Assembly (NCBI GenBank): GCA_030760725.1
Contig: JASWHV010000012.1
Span: forward strand, 36,611,652-36,675,651
Origin: Neostapfia colusana
Taxonomy: Eukaryota; Streptophyta; Magnoliopsida; Poales; Poaceae
Reading direction: 5' to 3'
Length of the DNA: 64,000 nt
Part shown: positions 24,287 to 35,223 of the stretch, piece by piece
Position numbering within the stretch: the stretch's first letter is position 1
How the letters are laid out: each line of letters opens with the position of its first letter
Made by a program: the position numbers and the translations under genes
The notes under the pieces: model-generated
Database searches by the model: none
What the model was told of the DNA's origin: nothing
What the model saw: only the letters and a program-made list of their open reading frames with translations

Positions 24287-24635
24287 ATAGATATGAAGCT
24301 AACTTTTGAATTTGGGTGATGAAAGTTGCTGCAATTTGAATTTACATTCAAATTGGCCTCTTTTTGAAATAACCCAAAAGTGCCTCAAAAATTGTTGAAT
24401 TTGCATGAGCTTTGGACTGAGCCTTCCCAAGACTTTTCAAATCCTAGGGTGAGCTCAACCTCTCATGCTCATGTACAGAAACCCTACTTTGTGAAAGTGA
24501 AGGCTTTCCCTTCTAATCACTCCTTTGATGGAGGTCACTTGCTCTTCACAATATTTCACAATCTACACACAACAAAACTGTTGTGTTGTGAGGTGCATAA
24601 AAGTTTTTGCAAGTCCCTTTTCTTGGGCTTTTACA
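24287..24635 (-). repeat. 5' LTR of element A, first 349 bp
   Basis: Start of the LTR of A on the minus strand, opening TGTAAAAGCCCAAG at 24635, as in E (41555, 52250). Aligns with the first part of the LTRs of C and E and joins 8844 when B is removed. Confidence 0.9.
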
Positions 24636-25349
24636 GATGAGTCCTTGAACCCCCTGTTCTTATTCTCCATACTTGTGTATATGTGGGAATACATAAGAGA
24701 TATTGTGAGAATTAGGGAGGACACAATATGACTCCACATTAGCTGCAATTTGGGAAGCTAAATCCTTAGGTAGTATAGAATCTGCTGTAAAAGTTTTGAG
24801 GCCATTGGAGTTCTTGTTCTTCAGTTACACTCAAATCCTTTCAGCTTATCTATTATGTTCATTAGGGAACATGATTAGTGTATAGCTAAGGCCTTAAGGT
24901 CAATTTAGTTTATTTCTGTTCTTTGCACAACAGAGGCAAACCAAGCCATGCTTGGCTTTTCCACACAACCTCTGTTCCTAAGGAATTAATTCCATAACTT
25001 CTTTCCATTACATTCTATAAAACATGTGCATATGCATTTCAATAGGAACCACAACGAAGGGGACCCAAAGGAGTGATTCATCGAAGTGGATCAAGCTCCG
25101 GAGAGTCAAGGGTGGATCTGCAAGGACACTAACTGGTTATATACGACCACCCTGCAAAACAGGCAAGCTCCGGTTTGCATTTAACAGCTGTTAAGTTTTT
25201 GTTTTGTATTAACTTTCGGTCAAGATATGAACTGTGCATTAGGTCTAGTGTTTGATACTCCTCTTGCATAGCCAAATGACCCATGGAGTATTGGGTAGGT
25301 GTATTTCACTGTATGGAACTGCCATGCTTAAGTACGGTTTGGTAGAAGT

Positions 25350-25370
25350 CGAGTGGTGAGATGCTACTCG
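25350..25370 (+). other. Short conserved hairpin, F LTR
   Basis: CGAGTGG-TGAGATG-CTACTCG. Same stem as the CGAGTAG/CTACTCG hairpins elsewhere except one A-U pair replaced by G-U, so pairing is kept. Confidence 0.55.
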
Positions 25371-26013
25371 CAGATGTAGGAACAACAGGGGCATACGGGA
25401 TTGGTTCGTAATTGAATTAGCAAGTTAAAGTGGAGACCGGAAGGTTGTAGAAGCCGCAGGACATAGGGGCCTGGGTGCTGTAGACCTGTCCGTGTCGGTC
25501 AAGGACCGATCCGTATGCGGCCCTGTTGAACAAGTTTGAGTTGTGTACCGGACTCATGCTGGCTATATGGGACCCAGTAAACCGGTGTACCTCGGGAAGC
25601 TGTCGTTGGGACTTTTCGGGTCGCCTCAGGCGGACGGCCAGTGAGTATGTGGGGAATATTCTCATGACATCTCACGTCGAAAGGTGCACCATGAGAGTAG
25701 ATACTGTACGGGGCAACTTGATCGATTCAGCGGGGGTGAAACGGGGGAAAGGCTGCCACCTACGACGTCAGTGATGGTTGTTGTAGGCAACGTCGAGTAA
25801 GGGCATACGTGTCGTGTAGTCCGGGTGTTATTGATTCGAATCACCGTCGCTCGCGGAATGGACCGAGCATACTTGTTCTCACAGTCGTGACGTAGTAAGA
25901 ACTTGCATGAGAAAGGAACTAATCATATTGATGTGAAGTATTATACTAGTGTTGTATTGGATCTTGATGAATAGGCTAGTGCAAACTCGATTCTTTTATG
26001 CCATGAGCAATTT

Positions 26014-26059
26014 ACATCGGGGGAAAGCGTTTCTTGTTTGATTGTGGACTCCCGATGTG
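26014..26059 (+). other. Conserved-loop hairpin, F LTR
   Basis: ACATCGGG (26014-26021) pairs with CCCGATGT (26051-26058), extendable by a G-U and a G-C pair. The loop carries GCGTTTCTTGTTTGATTG, as in B, D and G, on a different stem. Confidence 0.75.
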
Positions 26060-26528
26060 GCGTGCCCAGGGTTACTTAAAATGCTGCAATCAATACCTGA
26101 AAGTAAGGAATCACTTTTAGGTGAGTTTAATTATGCTTATGACATCCTATGTTAGGTTCAGAACCTCACTTAGAGTTCCATATTTAGGGTGACGGTTAAG
26201 TCTTGCTAAGCGTTATGCTCACAGATGCTATCCGAGTTGTTTTGCAGGTAATTGACTCGATGCTTATGAGAAGGGGTGCCGATGAGACTCGGGAACCTCC
26301 GAGTGCTTACTCAAAGAGTATCCTCGCCGCTGCAGATTGTCTTTGTGTTGCTAGTAAGAAACGTCTGCGGGCTGGACCGTTTCTTTGTTGCTTGTTTAGA
26401 TATGAGTCATGAGAGTGATAGTCTTCCGCTGTAGTTTACTCTGATATAAGTATTTATAAAACTTTCTTGTACGCTTCCGCAAACTATTTATGTAATATGA
26501 TGTGTTTCCATCGACCCGTGTGCTGTTG

Positions 26529-26549
26529 GGTGCCGCATAACACGGCACC
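26529..26549 (+). other. U5 hairpin, F LTR
   Basis: GGTGCCG-CATAACA-CGGCACC, a perfect 7-bp stem with a 7-nt loop, 25 nt before the LTR end. Identical in G. Confidence 0.6.
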
Positions 26550-26576
26550 ACCCGACGAGGTCCTGGCTGTCTCAGC

Positions 26577-26609
26577 TGGTATCAGAGCTGTTACACATGG
26601 TATCAGAGC
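26577..26609 (+). other. Tandem primer-binding-site motifs of element F
   Basis: TGGTATCAGAGC at 26577-26588 and again at 26598-26609, 21 nt apart. The first is in the normal place 2 nt after the LTR. The second is next to the junction with the truncated LTR of D. Confidence 0.7.
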
Positions 26610-28033
26610 TTCCCTAGGATCCACTGATGCTCTACGGCCTTTTGCTCGATCGTTTGAGAGGCTCAGAAGCCCGGTCGATGCGGCCAAAGTTCTTCCGAAG
26701 CCGCCGCTCGGTGCCGGCCGTGTTCCGGTGATTGTCACGACGAGCTGAGCCCAGTATCGTGCTCCCCGGGTGGAATTAGGCAGAGGCGGCCAAGATCATG
26801 GAGTTTGGCACACGGCAGAGGCCACCGGTGAGCACTCCGACGAGGGTTCGCGGCGGCTGAGCGGGGGAAGCCGGAGGTAGACGAAGCCCCTGGTCCCACG
26901 TGTCAGCGGCCGATACTTTAAACCGGGGATTAGCTGTGGCACCGGATCGGGTGCGGCTGCGCATGAAAGATTCTGTAGCCCCGTGTGTCGACCGCTGAGA
27001 AGTTGACATGTAGCCCCGGTCCCACGCAGCGATTTAAACATTTCCCCGATTTTCAGATTTTGTTCAAACTTCAAACCCACATAACTTTGGCTAGGAAACT
27101 CCAAATCGAGTGACCCAAATTTTGTTAGATTCAGCTTTCTGATACTTTTGAACAAATCCATTTTCACTTTATGAAAATCCTTATTTCTCCATAATTAATT
27201 CTTCAAAAATTTAAACTGTTTAGAATTTTAACTGGAGAACCCTTTGGAGGAAAATTCTGAAATTTTGCTAGGATGTTCACCAAAATATCCCTGAGCTACC
27301 ATAAAAATTTCAGATCCATTTGATCTCATTCGATCCACCTAATGGTGTGATTAATAAAACTGTTCCAGAGAAAATAGAAAATGTCCAGAAACATTTTCAG
27401 AATTACTCTGAAATTGTTTAGCTCATATCTTTAGCTAGTAACCTTCAAATTAAGTGAGACCAACTCTATTAGAACCCTCTAAAAATCCAGTTTTCAGAAA
27501 GTCATGGATTGCTCCATGAAAATCCCTAGAACACCCTAGGAGCTCCATTTAAGGCCAAGCACATAATTATTTGTGGAGGGCTCAAATGAGCCTTGCTGCA
27601 AATGAAACGTGGCCAAGTCCCTGTTTAGGTTGTATCCAAACCACAGTAAAAATTTCAGAGTCATTGGGTCTGGCTAGTAAGACTTACAGTCCTTACAAGT
27701 TTAACTCCAATTCAAATGCATTTAAATTGACACATATTTGTATGTATCATATGTAATCTCTAAGGTTGAGGAGGAACCCGAAGTCTTAGAATTTGTCACT
27801 CCAGAGGAACAGCTAGCCTACGACCAAGAGAAGCAAGGCAAGCTCCGGTTTGCATTAACCCTTTTTATAAATTTTTACTGTTTTGAGAACTTACTTTGAG
27901 CACCCACTTAATTCTTGCATTAGAGTCTTGTTTGAAACCCAAATGCATAGCCAAGAAAACCCTGGGTTGGGATTAGGTTTGAAGACCTCGTTAGCTACTG
28001 CAATGCTAAGATAGTGTAGGATTCGGTACAAGT

Positions 28034-28053
28034 CGAGTAGTTGGAACTACTCG
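28034..28053 (+). other. Short conserved hairpin, D LTR
   Basis: CGAGTAGTT-GG-AACTACTCG, identical to B. Confidence 0.6.
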
Positions 28054-28698
28054 CGAGAATAGGCTAGAGGCACATTGCTCGGGCAAAGATAGCAAATGAA
28101 ACAGATGGCAAGAAAAATGAGACTGAGCAGAGGGTAAGGGCAGCAGGACTTTGGGGCCTAGGTGCCATAGCTCTGCTTGTGTCGATTGAGGACCGAGCCG
28201 TGTGCGGGCCAGTTGAACAAGCTAGAACAGTACTGAAGACCTACCGGCTATATGGGAACCAGGAAACCGATGTAACTCGGGTAGCTGGGTGTTGAGGCAT
28301 AGCTGGTCGTTCAGAGGGTAGGTTGAGAGCTCGAGGTGTAAATCGGCTGGCGGCACTGCGGATGCGCGCGCAGAGACCTCTTGCTTGGGACGATTGGACC
28401 GGTTCAACACTTGGTTGACGGGCGAAAGGTGGTTGCATACGACGTCCGTGATGGTTGCTGTAGGCAACATCGAATACGGCCGTATGTGACGGGTCATTCG
28501 GGTAATGCTGCAGGTGTAAATTGATTATAATACTCGTCCCTTGCGGTCAGTGAGTACCACTTGTTCACTGTACCGTGACGTAGAAAGAACAGGCTAGATA
28601 CATGTTAAAAGTTTGCTGATTTTAAAGATATACTTTGCTTCTTAATGTCTTGTGGTAGTCTAGAGCTAATTAAAGTTCTTTTCAACTTTGGGTAAAGT

Positions 28699-28745
28699 AC
28701 ATGAGAGAGAAATGCGTTTCTTGTTTGATTGTGGCTCTCTCATGT
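28699..28745 (+). other. Conserved-loop hairpin, D LTR
   Basis: 11-bp perfect stem ACATGAGAGAG (28699-28709) with CTCTCTCATGT (28735-28745). The loop contains GCGTTTCTTGTTTGATTG. Confidence 0.75.
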
Positions 28746-29113
28746 GCCTTCGCGTGAGGTTTTTCACAACCTGCTGCTAAAACTTGAAAGTAGGGTTCCA
28801 ATAATTAGGCGAGTCCTTTGCAACTTATATACCTCATGTACCCTAAACCCTTCATGTAGAAGTTTCACGTATAGGAGATACCGGTCAGTCTTGCTGAGCC
28901 ATCGTGCTCACTGCTTGTGTTTGAAGCTTTTGCAGGGGTTTATGAGGAGGGGACTCCCGAGGAGGAGACGGAACCCTAGGAGGGGAACCCCGTCGAGTGG
29001 GAGTCATGCACGCCACCGTGTTAGTGTGTGTGCGTGCTAGCGGGGACACGTTCACGGGCTGAACGTGAACTGGACTTATTTTGTTGTAAAAATGTTCATA
29101 AACTGGTTTATGT

Positions 29114-29119
29114 AATAAA
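29114..29119 (+). terminator. Candidate poly(A) signal, D LTR
   Basis: AATAAA about 105 nt before the LTR end, at the same place as in B. Confidence 0.45.
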
Positions 29120-29157
29120 ACTTTGCTTCCGCTTTGTATAATTGATGTGCGTTATCC

Positions 29158-29178
29158 GGTGCTGTGCAACGCAGCACC
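29158..29178 (+). other. U5 hairpin, D LTR
   Basis: GGTGCTG-TGCAACG-CAGCACC. Perfect stem. Compared with GGTGCCG/CGGCACC in F and G, one C-G pair is replaced by T-A on both sides, a compensatory change. Confidence 0.65.
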
Positions 29179-29224
29179 CCTCAGCGTGATCCTGGCTCGA
29201 CAAGGCCGTGGGGCCGCGTCAGCG

Positions 29225-29236
29225 TGGTATCAGAGC
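29225..29236 (+). other. Primer-binding site of element D
   Basis: TGGTATCAGAGC, 3 nt (GCG) after the LTR end, as in B. Confidence 0.9.
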
Positions 29237-29471
29237 TCGCTTGAGGTTTAACGCACTAAAAAGGTCATCTTTTTCAAAAATTCGGTGAGGAACGAGTTAG
29301 TAGCCCATATAAGGATGTTATTAGTGTATAGAAAGTGGCATACTAACCTATTTGTTTATGTCAGAAAATCGTGCATCTTGGGACATTTATGTCTTGGGGG
29401 TGCACGTAAGCGCTGTCCACCATTGTGCACAAGCTGAAGGGTGGAGCCCCACGGGTGGTAGGTAACCCGAC
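29237..29471 (+). other. Start of D leader with splice-donor-like site
   Basis: Collinear with the B leader. Contains GCAC|GTAAGCGC with the GT at 29406, the candidate 5' splice site. Ends at the C insertion; the last five bases CCGAC are the left target duplication of C. Confidence 0.7.
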
Positions 29472-32400
29472 TGTAAAAGCCCAAGAATGTGACTTGCAAA
29501 AATTTGTTCGTCACCTCACAACACCACAGCTTTTGTTGTGGATATCTTATGAATACTTGTGAAGAGCAAGTAACCACCATCAAAATGGTGATTAGAGGGG
29601 AAGCCCTAACTTCCAAAAATTAGGATTTCTACTCATGAACATGCAAGGTTGAGCTCACCCTAGACCTTAAATAGTCTTGGGAAGGCTCAGGCCAAGGTTC
29701 ATGCAAATCCAATACTTTTGAGGCACTTTTGGAGGCATTTGAAAAAGAGGCCAATTTGAATGTAAATTCAAATTGCAGTAACTTTCATCACTTAAATTCA
29801 AAAGTTGGCTTCATATTCAAACTCAGCACATTTTTCTGAGTTAGTCCACCAATTTTTATCTCCTTTGGAGCTCATATTGTCGGGAGCTAAATTTGCATTA
29901 ATTCAAACTGAATTTGAATTTCAGTTCAAAGGTGAAGCAAATTTAGCCGAACCAAATTCAAATTTAGGAGATCAAATTCAAACAATGACTTGGAGGTTAT
30001 GTCTCACATTCAATTGTGAGTAGCTGGGATATCTTCAGTGCAAACAGAAATGAAAAATGTGAAAAAGAATTAGAGGGGAGGTCCCACTTGTCAGCAGCCT
30101 TGACCCAGAAGCCTCCTCAGTTGATTTTTCTCACTCGGCCGAGAAGCGCGTGCCAGCCGCTGGCGACATCGGCGCCCGACCGCCTCAGCCGGCCAGCTCC
30201 TGCTTCGGCGTGAGAGATGGCTCGGCAGGTGTCGCACCCTCCACTGCTCTCCGTGGGCTATAAAGGGCATGAAATTGCCGGCGAGCTCCTGTTTTCGCGC
30301 ACTTCAGTAAACGACCGCCTAGCCGCCCGAGTTCCGATCCCTTGCCACCCGAGCTGTGATCATCCTCTGCCCTCGACGTCCATAGAAAAGCGGAGCGCTA
30401 GCTTCTCCTCGAGACCACCGCGCAAACCGTTCCAAGGTTCGACCTTTGTGCGCAGAGAATTTCCCAGTTTAGGGGGGGGGAGCTCATTTCGGCACCCGAT
30501 TAGGTTTAGGAGAAATTCGGGAGGATCGTCATGTGGGAGGTCAAACAGAGCTGAGAAATAGCGTCTAGAGGCTCTTGCGCCCCTTCTCAATCGAAAACCG
30601 AAAGGGAACCACCGCCGGAATCGTAGGTTCACCATAGAACAGTTCGGCGGGAGAGGGGGTCGCCGGTGAGGTCTGGTGCGCCGGCTGTTTCGGGTCCAAC
30701 CGAGGTCATGCCGAGCTTCCCGAGGTCTCCCTGAACGTGGTGACACGATTAGGGCGCGAAGGGGGTGGTCAGGAGGGCGGGAACACGTTGCCGATGCTGC
30801 ACAGAGACATAGCGCCCGTCGCCGGTTAGCTACGGCGGTCAGCCGACGGCAGCATGATGTCCATCGGGCTCAGCATCCAAAATTATGTGGGGGCGCAAGT
30901 CTCACCGTCGCCGGCGAGCTAGGTCGCCGGGAACGCCGACCTCGCCGGAGCTCCGGCGACTCGGGGCGGCGGCGTCGGGAGGTAGACGAAGGCATGGGTC
31001 CCACGTGTCAGCCGCTGTGTTAAGCGTGCGGTTAGTTTAAATTAAATGGGCGGACCCCGCTGTCAGCCTCCGGTTTAGCGCGGGAGACGATTTTCTGTAG
31101 GAAAATAATTCAGAGATTGCCCCAAATTTTAGAAATTCATAACTTTGGCTAGAAGTGTCCAAATTCAGTGAACCAAATTTTGCTGAACTCAGATTTCTGA
31201 GTACTTTCCAGCAACACAAATTTCATCTCATGAAACTTAATAGTTCTCCAGAATTAATTCCCTAAACTTTAAACTGTTAGGAATTTATCTGGAGAATTAC
31301 TTTATGAAAAATTCTGAAATTTGGCTGGGAAGTTAATGGGAAAATCCTTGAGTCACAGTAAATATTTCAGACCCATCCAAATTTATTTGGTTCCCCAAAT
31401 GGTGTGACTAAGTGAACTGCCCTGAGAAAATAGAAAAATGTACAGAAACATTTTTCAGATTTTCTCAAATCTTATTTAGGGCATAACTTCCTCTAGAATT
31501 CTTCAAATGACATGAAACCCATTCTATTAGAACCATCTCAAATTCTAGTTTCCAGAAAGTAATGGTTGGAGCCATGAAAAGCCCTGGAATTCCTTAGAAG
31601 CTCTAATATTGACCAAATATGCTTTTATTTGTACAAGGCTCAAATGAACTTTGTTTCCAATGAAACATGGTCAAGACTCTGGTTAGGACCCTACCAAGCC
31701 ACTATAAAAATTTCAGAACCAAAGGGGAGGGCTAGCTAGAGTTATGGTAATTACTTATTCAGTTCTAAACATTGCATTTAAATTGACATATAGTATATCG
31801 TGTACGTGTAGTCGCTGAAGGCGAGAAAACTCCAGAAGTGCTCGACTTCCTTCTTCCGGACAAAGCCCTAACAACTGACCAGCAGCAACAAGGCAAGCCC
31901 TGGTTTGCATTAACCCCTTGTATAAAGTTTTGCTTTGTTCACATGTTTAGTATGAGGCATGGATGTGCATTAGGTTTAGAATGGATGAAAACCAAATGCA
32001 TAACCAGAATTTTCCTAGAAGAGTAAGGGTAGTGTCTAAGGCCTCGAGTAGACAGGCTATGCTTAATCATTCATAGGACTTCGCTACAAGTCAAGTAGTT
32101 GGAATATACTCGCGATTTAGGCTTGGGACACACGGGATTGGTTCGAGTGATGTGAGATCACTTTAGTAAGTAAAATGAGACTAGGCAGGGGCTAGGGCGC
32201 AGCAAGAGGAAGTCTTGCATGTGCAGCCCTGTCTGTGTCGATTGAGGACCGATCCGTGTGCGGCCCTGCTGAGCAAGTATTGAACGTACCGAAGGCATAT
32301 CGGATATATGGGCCCCGGTAAACCGATGTAACCTAAACCTCCGGGCGTCGAGGCATAGCACACCGATTTATAGGTGTAGGTTGAGGGCAGCAAGGTGGAA

Positions 32401-33247
32401 ATCTGCTAACGGGCATAGAGAGATGCTCCGTGTAGGGAAACTCCTGTCCATTTCGGTGCGACCGGTTCGACGTTTGGGCTGTTGGGTGAAAGGTTGTCCC
32501 GTACAACATCGAGTCAGCGTGCTGTGCAGCTCCACGGGTGGGCGTACGAGATGTGCTCTTTGGGTTTCCCTGCAGGTGTATATCGAGTCGTTTCGCCGTC
32601 CCTCACGGTGACGAGTACCGCTTGTTCACTGAGTCATGACGTAGGCTAATATATGAAATGTGATGATTCAATATTGCTGTTATGATAAAATTTTATTGCT
32701 ACTTGTGTGCCACCAAATACTGCTTACTAAATTTCAGATTCATGAACTGTTAAACTTGTGGCTAAAAGATGAACTAAGGACGAACATGTAGGCGTGTCCG
32801 TTGGCTGAAATTTTACCATCCCATGTCCATTGTACCCTACATGTAGAGTTTCATGCCTAGGTTAGTCGGTTAAGTCTTGTTGAGCCATCTTGCTCATGGT
32901 TGCTGCTTAAGTGTATTTCAGGTGTGGAGCCACCCACGGACTCGGGTTACGAGTCCACCGGCGAGGGTTACCCTCCGTTGGGGACCACGGCTGAGTGGGA
33001 GCCGTACACGCCGCGCTAAGCTGAAGAGTGCAGCTAGTGTGGGTTGCCCTAGGGCTGGGCAACCGACTTTTGCTAGATAAGCGGGCGTGAGTTGTACAAA
33101 TTTAACTTCCGCTGTGTAATACTACTTTGTACATTTCAGCTGGGTTTCAATGTAATACAATGTATCCTTATGATGTGTACTGTCGGGTGTCGCATCGTAC
33201 GGCACCACCCCCTGCGATTCTAGATGAGCGGATTCCGGTCCGCCACA
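29472..33247 (+). repeat. 5' LTR of element C
   Basis: 3776-bp LTR. Its ends match A and E, but about 30130-31020, holding the promoter, differs from A and E. Contains a clear TATAAA and the leader landmarks GGCAAGCCCTGGTTTGCATT, the ACTCG hairpin region and the U5 hairpin GGTGTCG/CGGCACC. Confidence 0.92.
30259..30264 (+). promoter_or_regulatory. TATA box of C 5' LTR
   Basis: GGGCTATAAAGGGC, 787 nt into the LTR, in a GC-rich setting. The 3' LTR keeps the same box at 39542-39547. Transcription would start about 30 nt downstream. Confidence 0.65.
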
Positions 33248-33250
33248 GGA

Positions 33251-33262
33251 TGGTATTTGAGC
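33251..33262 (+). other. Degenerate primer-binding site of C
   Basis: TGGTATTTGAGC in place of TGGTATCAGAGC: two adjacent changes at the expected place, 3 nt after the LTR. Confidence 0.8.
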
Positions 33263-33438
33263 GGCATTGGGGATAGCACATTAATTAAGAACTGTATTAC
33301 GGGAAAACTTAGGTTTCGGTGAGGATTCGGTAGTCTGCCCAAGTAAGGACTATATTAGCATAGTTACTTAAAGTGGCAAGACTAACATATGTGTTATAAT
33401 TCTGAATTTTGATTCTGTAACGACGCACCTACACTCAG

Positions 33439-35223
33439 GTAAGAATGGTAAGGAACGCCACCGAAAGCGGTTCAATTTCGGTTAGCTTCCCTGACGAGGA
33501 ATGTGGTTCAGGGTTAGGTCTCACAGCTTGGTGTGAGACGTCAATATGAAGCTCTTGGACTCTTCATGTTCCTGAGTTCATATGAAACGCTGATCCCTAG
33601 CGTGCATTAGGCAAGTAAGTGGAGACCCCATCGCGTGGTCAGTAACGCGAGAGTGTGTTCATCTGGAAATAGCCCAGGAGGACATACGCAGCACTTGCCA
33701 TCGGCGTGCCCTGCAGGGCAGTAGGTGGTATCTGTTGGGTTGATAAAATTCCCAACCGTGATGACCGTTCGTGCTCTACTCGGGTCCCCCATTGTGTGGT
33801 GTTGAAACACGATCAGTACCTTGAGACATGGCTTAACTCAAGGACGGCCGTATGGCAACGATACGGGCGTTTGTATTTACTTTCAAATATGGACCTGCCT
33901 GAAATGAACATAACCTTTGAGTGCATCATTATTGGGTGTTCTTCTGCAGGTACTAACCACGTACGTATTCCGTGTAGTAAACGTGTGCGAGAGGCCGTTG
34001 AGTGCCACCATTGAGACGTATATGCCGGTATAATCCGGTTAGGATTTTCTTTTTGTGAGGAACGTAGTACCGACATATAATAGGCATGTGCATGAAGGAT
34101 AATGATAACAAGGAATTAAAATCACTAAGTTTGAACATTTAGGACTCTGGTTGGGTGGAAAAGTCAATGGCTGATCAGTGTAGTAAACAGGGATTGAAAA
34201 GCAGAGTGCTCTGTTTTGGGCAGCAAGTTTGCTGAACTTTAACAGAGCATAACTCACAGATCATTTAGCCAATGGAGGTGTGAGAGATAGTTCTGGAAAG
34301 GTGTTTAAGAACTCTACCACTTTGTTGTAGACTTCCAGAGCTGAATCTCATCTTAAGATGGCCCAAATTCCAGAGGGATGTAAACTGTCCAGAACCAGGA
34401 CAGATTCAAAACACTATCTAGACTGTTCTGTTTTTTCAAGCATAACTTCCTGTAGAAAAATCAAACATTATCATATGACACATATTTGGAAAGGTTAGGA
34501 AAGGTGTTGCATCTTTGTAATTCAAAGTTTCTGAAATCTCAGCACAGAACTCAGTGGAAACCAGAGTTGAAAACAGCAACTTCCAAGGGAGGTGCTGTTG
34601 AAATTCTTCCAGAAATTCTGTTGACTTTGAATTACCATAACTTTTAAACCAGAGCTGATCTGAGGGCAAATAAATACTCTTTGGAAAGACACTGAAGTTG
34701 AATTTAACGTTGGTATTCAGCTTAAGTCATGAAAATGTCCAGAACCAGATCAAAATCTGGGATATGTACAAACTGGTCATTCTAACAGAGGGATGACAGT
34801 TGAACTCATTTGAGAGGTTATTGTACCCTAGGGGGTTTAAGTACTTCTAATGGGGTAGAACATACTCATGAGTGGTTATATTCAACTAGTGAAAGATTTG
34901 AGTACATGTCTTACTCAAGTTTGTTTTGCTAGAGACCATGTTTGTGTCGTATTGCAGATAAAAGGGTAGTATACGTGACGACAACCCGATATTAACGTCT
35001 TGTATTGACCAAACCTAGTTGAGATAAACTTCCAAAGAGGAAGTCCGTCAAATTGGATTTAACTAGCTTGTATTCGGTCTGGTAATGGTGTAGCTTGTGC
35101 AAAGTTATTACATTATCTACATACAAGGTGTATCGCATGTTTTACTGTCGTTATGTTTATGCCATTTTATTGGACTGCATGAAATATGTTGCGGGACTGA
35201 TGTTTATTGTCGTATGGTTGCAG
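33439..35223 (+). other. Putative leader intron of element C
   Basis: Donor CTCAG|GTAAGAATGG (GT at 33439) and acceptor GGTTGCAG directly before the gag ATG, 1785 bp. An internal CTTCTGCAG|GTACTAAC lies at 33949/33950. No coding ORF inside. Confidence 0.5.

Larger units (their letters stand above)
1..24635 (-). mobile_element. Element A: Ty3/gypsy (Tekay-like) retrotransposon, interrupted by B
   Basis: Minus-strand LTR retrotransposon that leaves the window on the left inside pol. In its own direction it runs from the LTR start (24635, TGTAAAAGCC), through a 5' LTR split by element B, to a primer-binding site, a 1.8-kb leader and a damaged gag-pol. The LTR end is CCACA at 5008. It inserted into the LTR of element F; the bases after 24635 are GATGA, which should be half of its 5-bp target duplication, the other half lying left of the window. 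LTR, leader and gag are close relatives of C and E on the other strand. No 3' LTR is visible. Confidence 0.9.
24636..26574 (+). repeat. Element F: 3' part of an LTR (third LTR type)
   Basis: Plus-strand LTR segment cut on the left by the insertion of A. It shares leader landmarks with the other LTRs: a GGCAAGCTCCGGTTTGCATT block near 25160, the short hairpin at 25350, the conserved-loop hairpin at 26014, and the U5 hairpin at 26529. It ends CTGTCTCA two bases before a primer-binding site at 26577. Sequence is clearly distinct from the A/C/E and B/D LTRs. No internal region of F survives beyond the primer site. Confidence 0.75.
26610..29221 (+). repeat. 5' LTR of element D, 5'-truncated
   Basis: Aligns with the B LTR (opposite strand) from about 1.4 kb into the LTR to its end. 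The left boundary (about 26608-26620) is abrupt: the F primer-site region runs straight into D at GATCCACTGATGC, which matches B near 11475. The U3 promoter part is therefore missing. Ends GCGTCA. Confidence 0.8.
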
